Assembly: GCF_009664855.1 (NCBI RefSeq)
Contig: NZ_CP045928.1
Location: forward strand, 496,001-560,000
DNA from: Flavobacterium sp. SLB02
GTDB lineage: Bacteria > Bacteroidota > Bacteroidia > Flavobacteriales > Flavobacteriaceae
Reading direction: 5' to 3'
Length of the DNA: 64,000 nt
Shown: piece by piece, positions 25,426 through 33,911 of the stretch
Numbering within the stretch: position 1 is the stretch's first letter
Layout: every line of letters begins with the position of its first letter
Notes under the pieces: model-generated
Told to the model about the DNA's origin: nothing
Databases searched by the model: none
Seen by the model: the letters and a program-made list of their open reading frames with translations, nothing else
Program-made: the position numbers and the translations under genes

Positions 25426-26007
25426 CTAAAGCTTTTTTCCATCAATCCATTTTCCGGTGGTTGGTGCCACGTAATTTTTCATTTGCTCTAATAAATCATC
25501 AATACTATCGCTTACCAAAAGCATTTGCTGATTAGCCTCTTTCAATAGACCTTTTTCTACCATGACTTTTGTTAATTCGATCAAAGAATCATAAAAGCCA
25601 TCGATATTTAAAATCGCAATTGGTTTTTTATGAAGTCCTAATTGAGCCCAGGTCAGCATTTCGAAAAGTTCTTCAAGAGTTCCAAAACCACCCGGAAGCG
25701 CAATTACACCATCGCATAAATCGTTCATTTTGGTTTTTCTTTCGTGCATGCTTTCGACCAAAATTAATTCGGTTAGGCCTAAATGTGCAATTTCTTTTGA
25801 TCTTAAAAAGTTAGGCAAAACGCCAATTGCTTTTCCGCCTGCATTTAAAACTCCATCAGCTACAGCGCTCATTAAACCTACGTTTGCACCACCGTAAACC
25901 AATTCTATATTTTGTTTTGCCATTGTTTGCCCCAGCAATGTTGCCTGTTCTTTGTAAATTTCTTCGGTACCAAAACTTGATCCGCAGAAAACGGTAATTC
26001 TTTTCAT
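25426..26007 (-). CDS. LOG family protein (TIGR00730 type)
   Basis: 193 residues, the usual length. GGANVGLMSAVADG and PGGFGTLEELFEMLTWAQLG are the nucleotide-binding and catalytic motifs of LOG/lysine decarboxylase-like proteins. Family members release cytokinin base or ribose-5-phosphate from nucleoside monophosphates; the bacterial role is often nucleotide salvage. Single gene. Confidence 0.9.
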   Translation of the reverse strand: MKRITVFCGSSFGTEEIYKEQATLLGQTMAKQNIELVYGGANVGLMSAVADGVLNAGGKAIGVLPNFLRSKEIAHLGLTELILVESMHERKTKMNDLCDGVIALPGGFGTLEELFEMLTWAQLGLHKKPIAILNIDGFYDSLIELTKVMVEKGLLKEANQQMLLVSDSIDDLLEQMKNYVAPTTGKWIDGKKL

Positions 26008-26114
26008 TGTTAGAAGTTTTATGTTATTCGTTAAAGGTTAAATGTTAGAAGTGAAATTATTATTGGTTATTCGTTAAATGTTGAAAATTGTAATGAAAAT
26101 AAAAGATTGAAAGC

Positions 26115-26285
26115 CTATGTTTTGTGCCGTTAGGCACTAAAGATTGGTAGAAAAAACATGAATTAGAAGAGATTTAGCGTGCCGTAGGTACGCAATGGGA
26201 AATTTTTGTTGCGTACCTACGGCACGCCAATGAATCTTGAATACAAATTGCTACCAATATTTGGTACCTAAAGGCACGTTTCGAA
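26115..26285. repeat. Nested palindromic element (CCGTAGG/TTGGTAG type)
   Basis: The core is a perfect 19-base inverted repeat (26177-26195 with 26209-26227) with a 13-base spacer. Around it ATTGGTAG near 26143 pairs with CTACCAAT near 26250, and the outermost GTGCCGTTAGGCAC lies opposite a region ending AAGGCACG. So three nested levels form one cruciform about 170 bp long. TTGGTAGAAAA is shared with the element at 63838-63980. The rest of the 26008-26352 spacer holds no gene. Confidence 0.75.
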
Positions 26286-26352
26286 GCTAATTTTCAAAAA
26301 AAAATCCAATTAAAAATTCAGACTTACAATTCATAACTCATAACTTTTTTAT

Positions 26353-26895
26353 TTACAATTTATAATTTTCAACCTTTAACTCATATTCAAAATGAGGCAA
26401 ATTGACTGGAACATTACCAATACTATTTACTTCGCCAATGTTTACAGCTCCCAATTTACCTACTGCTTTTTGCGAACGAATGTTATCTGTACCAATATGA
26501 AATAGTACCGAATCTACATGCTTCAATGCATAATCAATCAATAATTTTTTATTCGATTTATTGTATAATCCACCCCAGAATTTGCGGCCAATAAAGGTAA
26601 AACCAATGGCAATACTGGATTTCTCCGGATCGTAATCGTAATAGCGAGTATTGCCTATAATTTCATTTGTTTTTTTATCTAAAATCAAAAAAGAGCTTTT
26701 TGAGGTGATTGCTGCATCAAAAAAAGGTCTGAAGACTTCTATTTTGTATCGGTCTTTGATTGGATGCTGTTCCCAAATTAATGGATCTGAGGCTACTTTA
26801 AAAAGTGCATCAAAATCACTTTCCTGTAGTGGAACTAATTTTGTAATGTCGTCTTCTAAAATTTCAGGTTGTAAATTGAATGCTGATTTTGTCAT
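26353..26895 (-). CDS. GNAT acetyltransferase (RimJ/RimL-like)
   Basis: 180 residues. LVPLQESDFDALFKVASDP at the N-terminus, then GNTRYYDYDPEKSSIAIGFTFIGRKFWG and HIGTDNIRSQKAVGKLGAV, which fit the RimJ/RimL N-acetyltransferase subfamily. Target unknown. Separated from both neighbours by repeat-rich spacers. Confidence 0.82.
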   Translation of the reverse strand: MTKSAFNLQPEILEDDITKLVPLQESDFDALFKVASDPLIWEQHPIKDRYKIEVFRPFFDAAITSKSSFLILDKKTNEIIGNTRYYDYDPEKSSIAIGFTFIGRKFWGGLYNKSNKKLLIDYALKHVDSVLFHIGTDNIRSQKAVGKLGAVNIGEVNSIGNVPVNLPHFEYELKVENYKL

Positions 26896-27049
26896 TTTTT
26901 AAAGTTTTAAATTTTGTTTGCCACTAATTTGACGAAGAGCCACGAATTTAAAATAAAAATTTGACTTTCGTTTTCTGCGAAAGAAGTTTTTGCCACAGAT
27001 TATAGGATTATAAATGACAAACTAGACCAAAATATTGTTATGAAAATGA

Positions 27050-27185
27050 TTGTCCTAGCCCCGATAGCCCCGAGGCTTCGAGTGGAAATCTTTTTGTGGC
27101 GTGGTTCGCCACAAAAGATTGAAAAGAATTGCTTCGCCAGTTCGCACTTTCAGGCTCGGGTGCGGGATTAGCTCCTAAAAAAAAG
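27050..27185. repeat. Composite intergenic repeat with 15-bp hairpin
   Basis: The central hairpin AATCTTTTTGTGGCG (27087-27101) with CGCCACAAAAGATT (27107-27120) has one bulge. It is flanked by CTAGCCCCGATAGC (about 27057-27070) and GCGGGATTAGCTCC (about 27162-27175). The left flank is echoed in the 38 kb spacer. The rest of the 26896-27273 spacer holds no gene. Confidence 0.6.
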
Positions 27186-27273
27186 ATTTTCTTTTATTAG
27201 AGAAACCGAAACTACAAAAAAAAAAAACCTGTGCAAACCAGTTCAATCCGTAAAATCCGCGGGCAATTACAAG

Positions 27274-28398
27274 CTAAATTCTCTTAATCTGAATACAAGA
27301 AACATTCTCCATTTTAACTTCTTTTCCCACTTTTTTAAGCAATCCTGTTATTTGATTTCTTTTAAATACCACTACGTTACCGGAAGTGACATTTGTGGCA
27401 ATCAAAAACTTTCCAGTTTCATCAAGGGCAAAAACTCGTGGATGATTTCCTAAAGTCGATTGATAACCAACGTTTTTCAAAAGTCCGTTTTCATCAATAG
27501 AAAAAATGGCAATGTTGTTTTCTTTGCCTCGGTTTGTAGCGTAAAGAAATTTTCCGTCTGGTGAAATATGAATGTCTGAGCTTTCAAAACCAGATGTTAT
27601 GGTGTCCGGATGAGTATTGATGCGTTGGATTTGTTTTAACGTTCCATCTTGATATTGATAAACACTAATAGATCCTGCCATTTCTTCAATACAATAACCA
27701 AATTTTTGGTTCGGATGAAAAGTAAAATGTCTTGGACCAGCTTCTAAATCTGTTTTGGTAAACGGAATTTTTGTTTCTGTTAATGGTTGTTTTTGGGTTG
27801 CATCAAAACGGTAACAGCGAATTTTATCGGCACCTAAATCGGGCAGGAATAAATAATTATTTTGAGGCGAAAATACAGCTGAATGAACATGAGATTTGGT
27901 TTGTCGCTCTTTATTGATACTTCCGTCAGTATATTGAAAATTCTGTGCAATCGAATCTATTTTTCCGTTTTCTAATATCGGGTGAACCGAAACACTTCCT
28001 TCTGTATAGTTGGCATTTGCCAGCCATTTTCCGCTTTTATGAATCGAGAGGTAAACAGGATTTTCACCGCCACTGGATTGTTTGTTTAAAAAAGTCAGGG
28101 TTTTGTTCTCAGGATTAAACTCAAAACTGCTCACACTTCCTGCATTTGGCGTTTTGGTATCGGTGCAGGCATAAAGGTATTTTCCGTTTGGCGACAAAGT
28201 CAAATACGACGGATTGATAATGTTTTTTGCTGAAGTTATTTTGTGGAGTTTTCCTTTTATAGTGTCTAATTGATACACCTGAATAGATTCTGCGGTAAGA
28301 TCCCGATTATAACTTCCTAAAAAGACGTAAGTGTTTTGGGAGAAGCTATTTAAGGTAATGAGAAAAGCAATTGCTAAAAGGTATATTTTTTGGTTCAT
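27274..28398 (-). CDS. Lactonase family seven-bladed beta-propeller, exported
   Basis: 374 residues with a signal peptide (MNQKIYLLAIAFLITLNSFSQ). Propeller repeats of the 6-phosphogluconolactonase type (PF10282): YLTLSPNGKYLYACTD, SVHPILENGKID, HVHSAVFSPQNNYLFLPDLGADK, GPRHFTFHPNQKFGYCIEE, SDIHISPDGKFLYATNRG. Members hydrolyse lactones; export argues against a role in the pentose phosphate pathway. Single gene. Confidence 0.88.
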   Translation of the reverse strand: MNQKIYLLAIAFLITLNSFSQNTYVFLGSYNRDLTAESIQVYQLDTIKGKLHKITSAKNIINPSYLTLSPNGKYLYACTDTKTPNAGSVSSFEFNPENKTLTFLNKQSSGGENPVYLSIHKSGKWLANANYTEGSVSVHPILENGKIDSIAQNFQYTDGSINKERQTKSHVHSAVFSPQNNYLFLPDLGADKIRCYRFDATQKQPLTETKIPFTKTDLEAGPRHFTFHPNQKFGYCIEEMAGSISVYQYQDGTLKQIQRINTHPDTITSGFESSDIHISPDGKFLYATNRGKENNIAIFSIDENGLLKNVGYQSTLGNHPRVFALDETGKFLIATNVTSGNVVVFKRNQITGLLKKVGKEVKMENVSCIQIKRI

Positions 28399-28496
28399 GT
28401 TTTTTACAAGGTTTGTTTTGTTTCAGGTTTCAGGTTTTCACTGAATAGTCACAGTTTTCAATCTACAATCTAAAATCAGCAATCTAAAATCAAAAA

Positions 28497-29594
28497 TTAC
28501 CTGATCCCTTTCCACCATTGTTGAAATTCTTGATTTTCGTTTCTGAGTTCAACTAGTTCCCCGATTTTTGGTGTAATTAACGGAATTGGATTTTCTGAAA
28601 CTGCATTCAATTCGGTTACTTTTATCAAAGGTTCATCCCAGGAATGGAGAGACAAAGGAAATTTTGAGTTATGAACCGGAAATACTCTTTTCGCTTTTAT
28701 CTCTTTCATGGCTTTTATAACATCTTCAGGTAGATTGTGAATGTATTTCCACGCTGGATTATATTGGCCATTATCGAGAAGTGCGATATCAAAAGGGCCA
28801 AATTTGTTACCAATTTCAGCATAATGCGTATCGTAACCGCTGTCGCCGCCCAGATACATTTTAAAATTGTTGGCTTCTAATACAAATGATGTCCAGAGTG
28901 TATTACAGCGATCAATACTTCTGCCTGAAAAATGTCGGGATGGAGTAGTGTAAAGTGTCAGATTCTGGTCGAGTTCTACTTTCTCATTCCAGTCTTTTTC
29001 GATGATATTTTCTTTGGAAAATTTCCAAAATTCAAGATGTGAACCAACTCCAAGTGCACAAACTACTTTTTTTATGTTAGGTTGCAGCGCCTTGATTGTT
29101 GCATAATCAAGATGATCGTAATGGTCGTGTGTGATCAATAAATAATCAATTTCCGGAATATCATTAGCGGTATAAATATCTGTTCCTTTGAATGCTTTTG
29201 TAGTTCCGTAAATAGGAGAGGCGTTGCCGCTAAAAACAGGATCAATAAGGAATCGTTTTCCTTCAAGCTGAATGTAATAGGAGGAATGCCCAAACCAAAC
29301 CAAAACATCCTTATCGATAGAAAGTTCGTGTAGATTTGTTTTTACAGACGGAATACTATCTGTTGGAATTTTACGATATACTTTTTTAAATAAAAACTCA
29401 TAGAATACTTTAGAGAAGCTATATCCCTTTGCGAGTTCAGGAGTAAAATGGATGTTTTCGAATTTTCCGTTTTTATAGTTGGGAGATTTTTGTAGTAAAG
29501 CTAATCTTTCTCCTGATGGCTTTTTTCCATATCTGGGATGTTGTGAAACAAAAATAAGAATGGCAAACAAAAGAATTATTAAGGTAAGGATCAT
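28497..29594 (-). CDS. MBL-fold metallohydrolase (NAPE-PLD/UlaG-like)
   Basis: 365 residues with an N-terminal membrane anchor (MILTLIILLFAILIFVSQ). Zinc-binding motif THDHYDHLD (about residues 152-160), then LGGDSGYDTHYAEIG and FPVHNSKFPLSLHSWDEP. The pattern WFGHSSYYIQLEGKRFLIDPVFSG fits the lipid-active NAPE-PLD-like group. Ends an apparent three-gene operon with the serine hydrolase and DUF1801 genes (8 and 5 bp gaps). Confidence 0.85.
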   Translation of the reverse strand: MILTLIILLFAILIFVSQHPRYGKKPSGERLALLQKSPNYKNGKFENIHFTPELAKGYSFSKVFYEFLFKKVYRKIPTDSIPSVKTNLHELSIDKDVLVWFGHSSYYIQLEGKRFLIDPVFSGNASPIYGTTKAFKGTDIYTANDIPEIDYLLITHDHYDHLDYATIKALQPNIKKVVCALGVGSHLEFWKFSKENIIEKDWNEKVELDQNLTLYTTPSRHFSGRSIDRCNTLWTSFVLEANNFKMYLGGDSGYDTHYAEIGNKFGPFDIALLDNGQYNPAWKYIHNLPEDVIKAMKEIKAKRVFPVHNSKFPLSLHSWDEPLIKVTELNAVSENPIPLITPKIGELVELRNENQEFQQWWKGIR

Positions 29595-29602
29595 GGTGGT
29601 AT

Positions 29603-30028
29603 TTAATTTGAGGGATATAATTTTTTTAAATTTTCTAAAGAAAGTGAAATCATATTTTTAAGAACTTCAACATCGATATCGGCTAATTTTTTAATATAAA
29701 TACAACCTTTTGAAGCTTTATGTTTTCCGAGTTTAGAAAGTAATTCGTCTTTATCGTCCGGCGAAGTATAAACATAAAGAGAAATGGCTGCTTTTCTTGG
29801 AGAAAACCCCACAAGAGGCGCATCGCCTTCGTGACCGCTGGCATATTTATAATGATAACTCCCGAAACCAATAATGCTTGGTCCCCACATTTTGGGCTTA
29901 AAGTGAGTGACTTCCTGCATTATTTTAATAAGTTCAAAAGCGTCATTTTTCTTGGTTTCGTCTTCAACAAAAGCATTTATAAAATCAAGAATACTTTCAT
30001 TGGTTTCGGTAGTTTTATTCTTTGCCAT
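29603..30028 (-). CDS. DUF1801 protein, paralogue 2
   Basis: 141 residues. GPSIIGFGSYHYKYASGHEGDAPLVGFSPRKAAISLY and KHKASKGCIYIKKLADID match the DUF1801 pattern. Middle gene of the operon with the serine hydrolase upstream (5 bp) and the MBL hydrolase downstream (8 bp). Function unknown. Confidence 0.8.
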   Translation of the reverse strand: MAKNKTTETNESILDFINAFVEDETKKNDAFELIKIMQEVTHFKPKMWGPSIIGFGSYHYKYASGHEGDAPLVGFSPRKAAISLYVYTSPDDKDELLSKLGKHKASKGCIYIKKLADIDVEVLKNMISLSLENLKKLYPSN

Positions 30029-30033
30029 TGTAT

Positions 30034-31080
30034 TTATTTTTTATTGAGCAAATTGCTTTTCAGCAGAATATTTTTGATTTTTACTTCATTAGCATAAAAC
30101 AAATCACGATTTTGATTCATTTGGTTTTCTAAAATAATTAAACTTACATCACTGTCAGGAAAATATAAATTTACAGAAGAAAAACCATCACCCAAGCCTG
30201 TGTGACCCACATATTTGACAGGTTCTTTATCAACAATTCTAAAGCCGTATCCGTAACCTATTTTTTCTGGTCCGAAGAAACTATTTTGAGCCGTTATATT
30301 GTACTTAAACAGTAATTGATAACTTTGTGGTTGCAGCAATTTTCCTTTATGAAGATTTTCGTTCCAGATGGCTAAATCACCTGCGGTTGAAACAATTCCG
30401 TTAGAAGAAGTACTTTCTATAGTAATCATCGTTTTTGATACTAATTTAAAAGCGTTATTGTTGTTGACATATCCGGAAACTAAATTTTTGATTGGAGCTG
30501 CAGAAAGACAAAGTGTATGTGTCATTTTTAGCTCTTTAAAAAAGGAATTTGCTACTTCATAATAGCTTTTTTTAGTAACCGATTCAATTATTTTTCCCAG
30601 TAAACTATAGCCTAAATCGCCATATTTAAAGTCACTTCCGGGTTTAAACGCCAGTGGTTTTTTCAAATCAACTATTCCGTGCGTATGATTTAAGAGTTGG
30701 TGAACCGTAACAGAATCTGCCCAGGTTTGGTTTAATTGCGGTAAATATTTCTTGATAGGTACCTGCAAGTCAATTCGGCCTTGTTCTACTTCTTTTAAGA
30801 TTAAAACAGCCGTGATTTGTCTTGTATTTGACATTATTTCAAATTGACTGTCTGATTTTAAATATTTTCTGGTTTCAAAATTGGTAAAACCATATACTTT
30901 ATTGTAAACTGTTTTTCCGTTTTTAGAAATCAGTACAACGCCATTAAATATTGGATTGCTAACGCTTATCAAACTATCAATTTGAGACGCATAATTGTTT
31001 TTTTTCTGAGCAAATAAAAAACTGCTGGAAAATAAAAGAATAGAGGATAATATAAAGGTAATTCGAAGATTGGAAGTCAT
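30034..31080 (-). CDS. Beta-lactamase-fold serine hydrolase homologue with altered SxxK
   Basis: 348 residues with a signal peptide (ITFILSSILLFSSSFLFAQ), so periplasmic. The fold is that of class C beta-lactamase/penicillin-binding relatives: the first motif position FEIMSNTRQITA has Ser84 but Arg87 where the catalytic Lys of SxxK belongs. The second motif reads YGDLGYSLLG (usual YSN or YSD), and the third, HTG in VGHTGLGDG, is intact. The substitution suggests a changed or lost hydrolase activity. First gene of the operon with DUF1801 and the MBL hydrolase. Confidence 0.82.
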   Translation of the reverse strand: MTSNLRITFILSSILLFSSSFLFAQKKNNYASQIDSLISVSNPIFNGVVLISKNGKTVYNKVYGFTNFETRKYLKSDSQFEIMSNTRQITAVLILKEVEQGRIDLQVPIKKYLPQLNQTWADSVTVHQLLNHTHGIVDLKKPLAFKPGSDFKYGDLGYSLLGKIIESVTKKSYYEVANSFFKELKMTHTLCLSAAPIKNLVSGYVNNNNAFKLVSKTMITIESTSSNGIVSTAGDLAIWNENLHKGKLLQPQSYQLLFKYNITAQNSFFGPEKIGYGYGFRIVDKEPVKYVGHTGLGDGFSSVNLYFPDSDVSLIILENQMNQNRDLFYANEVKIKNILLKSNLLNKK

Positions 31081-31089
31081 TTTTTATTT

Positions 31090-31175
31090 TTTATTTCAAG
31101 TTTCAGGTTTCAGGTTTCAGGTTTCAGTCTTAGTCTCGGTTTTCAGTCAGTCTCAGTGAACACTCAGTTTTCAGT
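31090..31175. repeat. TTTCAGG and CAGTCT word repeat
   Basis: About four tandem copies of TTTCAGG/TTTCAAG (31093-31128), then AGTCTCAGT and CAGTTTTCAGT words to about 31175. Same word family as at 22136-22207. Confidence 0.6.
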
Positions 31176-31213
31176 TCCGGTTGTAAACTGTTTACTGCGA
31201 CTGCGACTAAGAA

Positions 31214-31582
31214 CTAGAACATTCCATTTTTATTAATTGTTTCTTTTGGTACAGGTTGTCCTAAATCCCAGAATTCGACGATTTTATCTGCTTTGAATTT
31301 AAGAATATGAACAACTGCAAAACCGGGTTCTACAGGAGTTTGTTTTAAATGCGAATGTACGGCGACGAGATTTCCGTCTTCAAGAATATGATGAATTTTA
31401 AAAACTTTATTCGGATTTGTTCTTGTAGATTCTTCCATTGCCAGCATCAATGTATCGGCATCACCTTTAAAATAAGCATTATGATGTTTAAATTTATCAC
31501 CAACATACAAACGAAATGCTTCGTGAGAATGCCCGTTTGCAGCGAGTTTTAAAAAGTCCTGGGCTATTTCTTTCTTAGTCAT
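31214..31582 (-). CDS. SnoaL/NTF2-like protein
   Basis: 122 residues, cone-shaped alpha-beta barrel of the SnoaL-like group: FLKLAANGHSHEAFRLYVGDKFKHHN at the N-terminus and VHILKFKADKIVEFWDLGQPVP at the C-terminus. Usually a small-ligand pocket or minor enzyme; substrate unknown. Alone, with a 70-bp gap to the lipoprotein gene. Confidence 0.78.
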   Translation of the reverse strand: MTKKEIAQDFLKLAANGHSHEAFRLYVGDKFKHHNAYFKGDADTLMLAMEESTRTNPNKVFKIHHILEDGNLVAVHSHLKQTPVEPGFAVVHILKFKADKIVEFWDLGQPVPKETINKNGMF

Positions 31583-31652
31583 GATTTTAAAATTTAAAAA
31601 GCTAACTAAGTTATAAAATAAGAATTTAAGAAAATCAAAAAGAGATTACTTT

Positions 31653-32258
31653 TTATTCTAAACGTTTAAATTCATACACGCCATTATAACTTTGGCCAGC
31701 CCAAAAAAGAAATAATAATGCACCTGTATTATCCAGGGCTTCGTTTATAATTAAATTATTGTTTTTAGAAAGCGTAATACGTCTTTTATTGTTATTGCAT
31801 CCGCCAAATAGATAGGGAATTCCGTTGCATTTCATGTATTTGTTGTCGAGATAAAACATACCGTCTTTTTTAAGCTCGCCTTTTATTTGCTGTTTTTTTA
31901 TGCTGATATTGTTTTTAAACAATTCAATGCTCAATTCTGTATCATTAAGAATATTTAACTGAATGTGGTATGTATTCTGACCATTTAAAATTGAATCGCG
32001 GTCATCAAACTTTAAAATTTCATTTGTGGTGTAATTATAAGAGTTGATGACATTTTTAGAAAGATCAAAATCTGAATTTGCATTCTTTTTGTCGAATTTC
32101 TTTATAGGGAAGAAACTGTATTTTCCGTTAAATGAATTTAGTTCACTTTCGTTTATTTTAGTGTAGTCGTTTTTAAAATCTGTATTAGAAAAAGAAGCAC
32201 AGTTTATTAATAAAACCGCAAGTAATAGAAGCAACAATAGTCTTGAAATCTTTTTCAT
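31653..32258 (-). CDS. Lipoprotein, family unknown
   Basis: 201 residues. Signal peptide MKKISRLLLLLLLAVLLIN followed by lipobox Cys (LINC), so it is lipid-anchored, probably in the outer membrane. The mature part is beta-rich (NDTELSIELFKNN, GELKKDGMFYLDNKY) with two Cys flanking a short loop (KCNGIPYLFGGCNNN). No known domain recognised. Last gene of a five-gene run from 34328. Confidence 0.7.
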   Translation of the reverse strand: MKKISRLLLLLLLAVLLINCASFSNTDFKNDYTKINESELNSFNGKYSFFPIKKFDKKNANSDFDLSKNVINSYNYTTNEILKFDDRDSILNGQNTYHIQLNILNDTELSIELFKNNISIKKQQIKGELKKDGMFYLDNKYMKCNGIPYLFGGCNNNKRRITLSKNNNLIINEALDNTGALLFLFWAGQSYNGVYEFKRLE

Positions 32259-32274
32259 ATCCGATTTTGTGGTA

Positions 32275-32973
32275 TTAAATGATAGTTAATGAGTTAGATT
32301 TTAGATAACGATTTTCATTAATGAGTTTTTTTGCTTCGGGACTAATCCAGAAATTTGGGCGATATAGTTTTGTATTGCTTTGCAATTTTGCTTTACTAGA
32401 TAATGCTTTTATGTTTTTTATTAAATCATTAAATAACAAGGTATTGTTGAACTGATTGGTATCAACAACAGAATTGAATTTATCCGTAGAAAAACTTACC
32501 ACTTTAGGATAAGTGAGTTCTAAGCCTATTGTACCTTCAGTATTCATATAAGCAATGCTTAAACTTTCTTTATCCTTAGAAAAGGTAAGATAAAAAGGAC
32601 TGATATCAATTACAGGTTCTATTGGATCGACCAATTTAAAGGAATCAGAAAGAGTTCCTTTTTTGTCTGTAATTTCTTTAAAGCCAATTTTATTGATATC
32701 GTCGGTAATTGATAACCTTATTTTATCCTCGTAAAACCAATGTTCTTTTCGATCATATTCTTTGTTACCAATTATGATTTTATTATAAAAATCTTTGTAA
32801 CCATCAAAGACATAAGATTTATCCGTTGCGGTATAATCTATGGCAACCCTTGTGTTTGTAATAACAAAGTAGAATTTAAGTTCACTGAAAATTGATTCAA
32901 ATTGGTCAGGTGTAAGGATAAAATTAAATTTATTCCAGCCTTTTCCTGCGCCAAGTCCGCCAAAATAGCTCAT
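32275..32973 (-). CDS. Protein of unknown function
   Basis: 232 residues from the ATG at 32973 (MSYFGGLGAGKGWNKF); a TTG at 32997 is possible but would overlap the racemase gene. No signal peptide. The sequence is beta-rich with FYFVITNTRVAIDYT and SFSTDKFNSVVDTNQF; no motif recognised. The gene lies 16 bp after the racemase gene and 16 bp before the lipoprotein gene, so they are probably co-transcribed. Confidence 0.65.
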   Translation of the reverse strand: MSYFGGLGAGKGWNKFNFILTPDQFESIFSELKFYFVITNTRVAIDYTATDKSYVFDGYKDFYNKIIIGNKEYDRKEHWFYEDKIRLSITDDINKIGFKEITDKKGTLSDSFKLVDPIEPVIDISPFYLTFSKDKESLSIAYMNTEGTIGLELTYPKVVSFSTDKFNSVVDTNQFNNTLLFNDLIKNIKALSSKAKLQSNTKLYRPNFWISPEAKKLINENRYLKSNSLTII

Positions 32974-32989
32974 AGATAATAGTTTAAGT

Positions 32990-33670
32990 TTAAGCAAGCA
33001 TAAAGCTTACAATGGCATCAGAATGTATTTTTGTGGTATCAAAAACAGGAACAGAAAAATCAGATTGGTCTATTAATAACGGAATTTCGGTACAGCCTAA
33101 AATAATCCCTTCGGCGCCACGACCGATCAGTTGGTTTGCAATTTTGATATAGTTTTCTTTCGATTCCGGATTTATAATTCCTTTACCGAGTTCTTGTTTT
33201 AAAACCTGTTGTATATAATTTCGACTTTCCTGACTTTCCGGAATTAGCACATTTAATCCAAAACTTTTTAGACGGTCTTTATAAAAATCCATTTCCATAG
33301 AAAATGAAGTTCCTAGTAGGCCAACAGTCGTGATTTTTTCTTGTGTTATCGCTTTTGCAGTTTCAGTACCAATATGAATTAAGGGTACGTCAATTTCTTT
33401 TTCGATTTTGTCTGCATGCATATGGGCTGTATTGGCACATAGTACAATGGCATCAACGCCGCTTTTTTGCAAACTTAGACATGCATTCAATACCAGTTCG
33501 TATGAGTTTGGCCAGGTTTTTTCCTGAATGTCACCAAAGTTCAGAGAATAAATCAAACATTCTGCAAATTGCAGTCCGCCCAGTTTTTTATTAACGCCTT
33601 CGTTTATGAATTTATAATAATCTATTGTAGAAACCCAACTGGTTCCGCCTACGAGCCCAACTTTTTTCAT
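32990..33670 (-). CDS. Aspartate/glutamate racemase family protein
   Basis: 226 residues. The two catalytic Cys regions are present: VLCANTAHMHADKI and GIILGCTEIPLLI; the N-terminus GLVGGTSWVSTIDYYKFINEGV is that of aspartate racemase. Cofactor-independent racemisation of an amino acid or a related cytosolic isomerisation. Middle of the five-gene run. Confidence 0.88.
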   Translation of the reverse strand: MKKVGLVGGTSWVSTIDYYKFINEGVNKKLGGLQFAECLIYSLNFGDIQEKTWPNSYELVLNACLSLQKSGVDAIVLCANTAHMHADKIEKEIDVPLIHIGTETAKAITQEKITTVGLLGTSFSMEMDFYKDRLKSFGLNVLIPESQESRNYIQQVLKQELGKGIINPESKENYIKIANQLIGRGAEGIILGCTEIPLLIDQSDFSVPVFDTTKIHSDAIVSFMLA

Positions 33671-33679
33671 TGTTTTTAT

Positions 33680-33895
33680 TTATAAATCTTCAGACTTGAT
33701 TTGTGAAATATCAATGCCTAATTTTTCAAATTCTTTTTGTCCAAGATCTGTAATATAATAGTTTTTATCCATGGCTTTGTTTTTTGCAATCCAGCCTTTT
33801 TCAGCAAAATTCTCTACAAGTAACTGCCCCAATTTTCCGCCAATATGTTCGTAACACATTTTAGCCGGTTTTCTTAAAACTGATTTCTCGCTCAT
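33680..33895 (-). CDS. Short protein like the C-terminal part of ArsR regulators
   Basis: 71 residues: KMCYEHIGGKLGQLLVENFAEKGWI followed by YYITDLGQKEFEKLGIDISQI. This resembles the C-terminal extension of some ArsR-family regulators (CYDHLAGKLG...), but the winged-helix DNA-binding part is missing and the frame has a normal start. Either a free-standing domain or an ancient truncation. Lies 9 bp before the racemase gene. Confidence 0.6.
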   Translation of the reverse strand: MSEKSVLRKPAKMCYEHIGGKLGQLLVENFAEKGWIAKNKAMDKNYYITDLGQKEFEKLGIDISQIKSEDL

Positions 33896-33911
33896 TTTGA
33901 AAAATTTAAAG

